Origin: Campylorhamphus procurvoides
Taxonomy: Eukaryota; Chordata; Aves; Passeriformes; Dendrocolaptidae
Length of the DNA stretch: 64,000 bases
Direction: 5' to 3'
Assembly: GCA_013396655.1 (NCBI GenBank)
Contig: WBMV01004155.1
Coordinates: forward strand, 156,374-220,373
Shown here in pieces: positions 62,701-64,000 of this stretch (the stretch's first letter is position 1; the number at the start of each line of letters is the position of its first letter). The notes beneath the pieces are model-generated. The model was not told where the DNA came from and searched no databases. It worked only from the letters and a program-made list of their open reading frames with translations. The translations under genes were made by a program, and so were the position numbers.

Positions 62701-64000
62701 AATCAGAACGGGCATTCAGGGACTGTATCTCACAGTCTAACCAGCAGAGGTAAAATTAGAGCTAATCCTTACATCCTTTGCTGCTTTTGGATCTGAAACA
62801 CAGGCAAAGGTGATGTCACAGGTGGAGACAACTTCGGCAGGGGTTCTTCCCAGCCGTGCACCCTCCTGGATGAACAAATCACACTGCAAAAGGCACAAAT
62901 CCAAAGGTGAGAAAAATTAAGTACAGAGAAAATGGGTTCTTTGCATTTTGCTGAAAGAGTCCAGCATGTTAATTACAGGGTAGCTTGGTCATCTTCTGTT
63001 GCTTTGTCCACATGCACACAGCCTTTCTGAAAACTTTGAAAGACAGACAAATAAACAAAACACTTAGGTGAAATGGTAAGAATGTTGTGGGTTTGGGAAG
63101 AGAGACTGGGGAAAAAAATTTGTAAAAGGACATCGAAAAAGGTGTTTCTAGACACCTTTACAGGAATATGCACAGCTGAGACTGATGTGTTTCAGTGGCC
63201 TGCTGCTCCAAAATCTTAGTTCCTTTTTACCTTAACCCCTCATACCAGTCATGTTTTTCTACTAAAAAAATATAAATCTTTTAAACCCTTTTAACAAAGT
63301 AACTAAAGAGCCCCTCGTGCTTTGATATTGTACAGCATCATCTGAGTACCACATCTCCCCTAGTTACCTACCTTTCCTCCTCCACTACAAAGAATAACAC
63401 TGTCTAGAATTTAAGTGCAATCTAAGCTCTATTTTCCCTTTGAATGCCCCCATAAACCCCTCCTCATCCTGGTCTCCTGACAGCAGGTTTTCCACCCTTG
63501 TTACCACACCACCACCAGCACAGTGGCTGTAGACAAAGCTGCACATCTTAGCACACCTCTCCTGGGATAACTCCCTGTACCTGGCCTTTTTGGCCAGCTG
63601 CATGACATTGGATATTCACACCAGCAGCACTTCCAGAGGCATCTTACATCCCAGTTCTCAACTCTACACAAGGGTTTAATTTTTCCAACATCTCTCTGCT
63701 CTCATTCAAAATGGCAATGGGGTGGGACTGGTCACAGAAAAGTGACCACACTAGAACAGACCACGGGTGCACTTAGTCACAAGTACCCACCAAGCAGCAC
63801 CTGGGAAACAGGAACAGAACAAGGTGGCAAGTCCATCCTTGTGTTTACTGGCATCCTCTCCACGCAGCACTGACAGATGAGCCCAGGCCTCCTTGAGCTA
63901 CAGGAGGTAACTGCATGTGTAAGAAAGGTTTAGGGACAAGCTTACCTTCTCAGCAGTCCGGTTCCACACAGTGACAGTGTGACCCATCTTCAGCAAGTTG
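59702..64000 (-). CDS. GLYR1: GLYR1 (NPAC/NP60), beta-HAD-like chromatin cofactor of LSD2, C-terminal part
   Basis: Nuclear protein with an N-terminal PWWP domain and a C-terminal beta-hydroxyacid dehydrogenase-like domain; it binds nucleosomes and stimulates KDM1B/LSD2. Only the dehydrogenase-like part is in the window. Exons on the - strand: 63946-64000 (running off the edge), 62773-62883, 62402-62503, 61308-61470, 60719-60898, 60131-60255 and 59702-59776. Splice borders and phases agree, and the residues are nearly identical to the mammalian protein. Landmarks: [79 protein letters not shown], and the ending [10 protein letters not shown]. In the family motif after GxxGxGxxx the catalytic Lys is replaced by Met ([10 protein letters not shown]), the known reason this protein is not an active dehydrogenase. 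Partial at its 5' side. Confidence 0.95.
60131..60255 (-). CDS. GLYR1: GLYR1 exon
   Basis: 125 nt. Encodes [19 protein letters not shown] and [20 protein letters not shown] plus E before a gtaaga donor. Confidence 0.95.
60719..60898 (-). CDS. GLYR1: GLYR1 exon carrying the Lys-to-Met position
   Basis: 180 nt. Encodes [20 protein letters not shown] and [16 protein letters not shown]. The second Met of KMM occupies the place of the catalytic Lys of active beta-HADs. Ends with one base of an Asn codon. Confidence 0.95.
61308..61470 (-). CDS. GLYR1: GLYR1 exon
   Basis: 163 nt. Encodes [20 protein letters not shown] (the APVSG substrate-loop signature), then [15 protein letters not shown] and KTSFFL; ends with one base of a Gly codon. 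Confidence 0.95.
62402..62503 (-). CDS. GLYR1: GLYR1 exon
   Basis: 102 nt, 34 codons. Encodes [20 protein letters not shown] and [14 protein letters not shown]. Confidence 0.95.
62773..62883 (-). CDS. GLYR1: GLYR1 exon
   Basis: 111 nt, 37 codons, phase 0. Encodes [20 protein letters not shown] and [17 protein letters not shown]. Confidence 0.95.
63946..64000 (-). CDS. GLYR1: GLYR1 exon, partial at window edge
   Basis: 55 visible nt encoding [18 protein letters not shown], the Rossmann beta-2 region that would contact the NADP ribose. The acceptor is outside the window. Confidence 0.93.

Overview
The window is vertebrate nuclear DNA, almost certainly from a bird and quite possibly a passerine. 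Genes are split by GT-AG introns. There are two CR1 LINE fragments with reverse-transcriptase remnants, an endogenous-retrovirus-type solo LTR, many GC-rich minisatellites, and assembly gaps (runs of N and isolated single Ns). The gene order matches the neighbourhood of human 16p13.3, which I infer corresponds to chicken chromosome 14.

Layout. (1) About 1-12.1 kb, + strand: DNAJA3, the mitochondrial Hsp40 TID1. All exons from the J-domain to both alternative C-termini are visible; only the first exon is uncertain. Intron 1 holds three tandem-repeat blocks, and a CR1 fragment follows exon 4. (2) 12.4-18.1 kb, - strand: NMRAL1 (HSCARG), five coding exons that add up to a complete 296-residue NmrA-like protein. 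It converges on DNAJA3. Its first exon and part of its second occur twice because an 842-bp piece bracketed by single Ns repeats the neighbouring sequence. (3) 18.4-26.9 kb: no gene recognised; a GC-rich island with a 24-bp minisatellite lies at 22.9-24.5 kb. (4) 26.95-30.18 kb, + strand: a two-exon galanin receptor type 2-like GPCR, complete at 370 residues. (5) 30.2-45.6 kb: no recognised gene; it contains a CR1 copy, a diverged ~175-bp inverted repeat pair, an LTR-like fragment and a 128-bp gap. (6) 45.6-54.7 kb, - strand: ROGDI, ten coding exons; the short first coding exon is not found, probably because of the break at 55792. A GC-rich promoter with four same-orientation CCAAT boxes lies at 55.8-56.0 kb. 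(7) 56.5-64.0 kb, - strand: the last seven coding exons of GLYR1 (NPAC), with a probable 3.2-kb 3' UTR; the gene runs off the right edge.

The genes are not an operon-like unit. They are independent housekeeping genes (mitochondrial chaperone, NADPH sensor, V-ATPase/rabconnectin factor, chromatin reader) plus one neuropeptide receptor, held together by ancient synteny. The most informative observations are the conserved alternative last exon of DNAJA3 (short-form tail KRSTGN, in the right phase), the GALR2-type receptor in a position where I know of no mammalian counterpart, the intact loss of the catalytic lysine in GLYR1, and a repeated assembly error in which small contigs between Ns duplicate their flanks. 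I found no convincing undescribed biological system.
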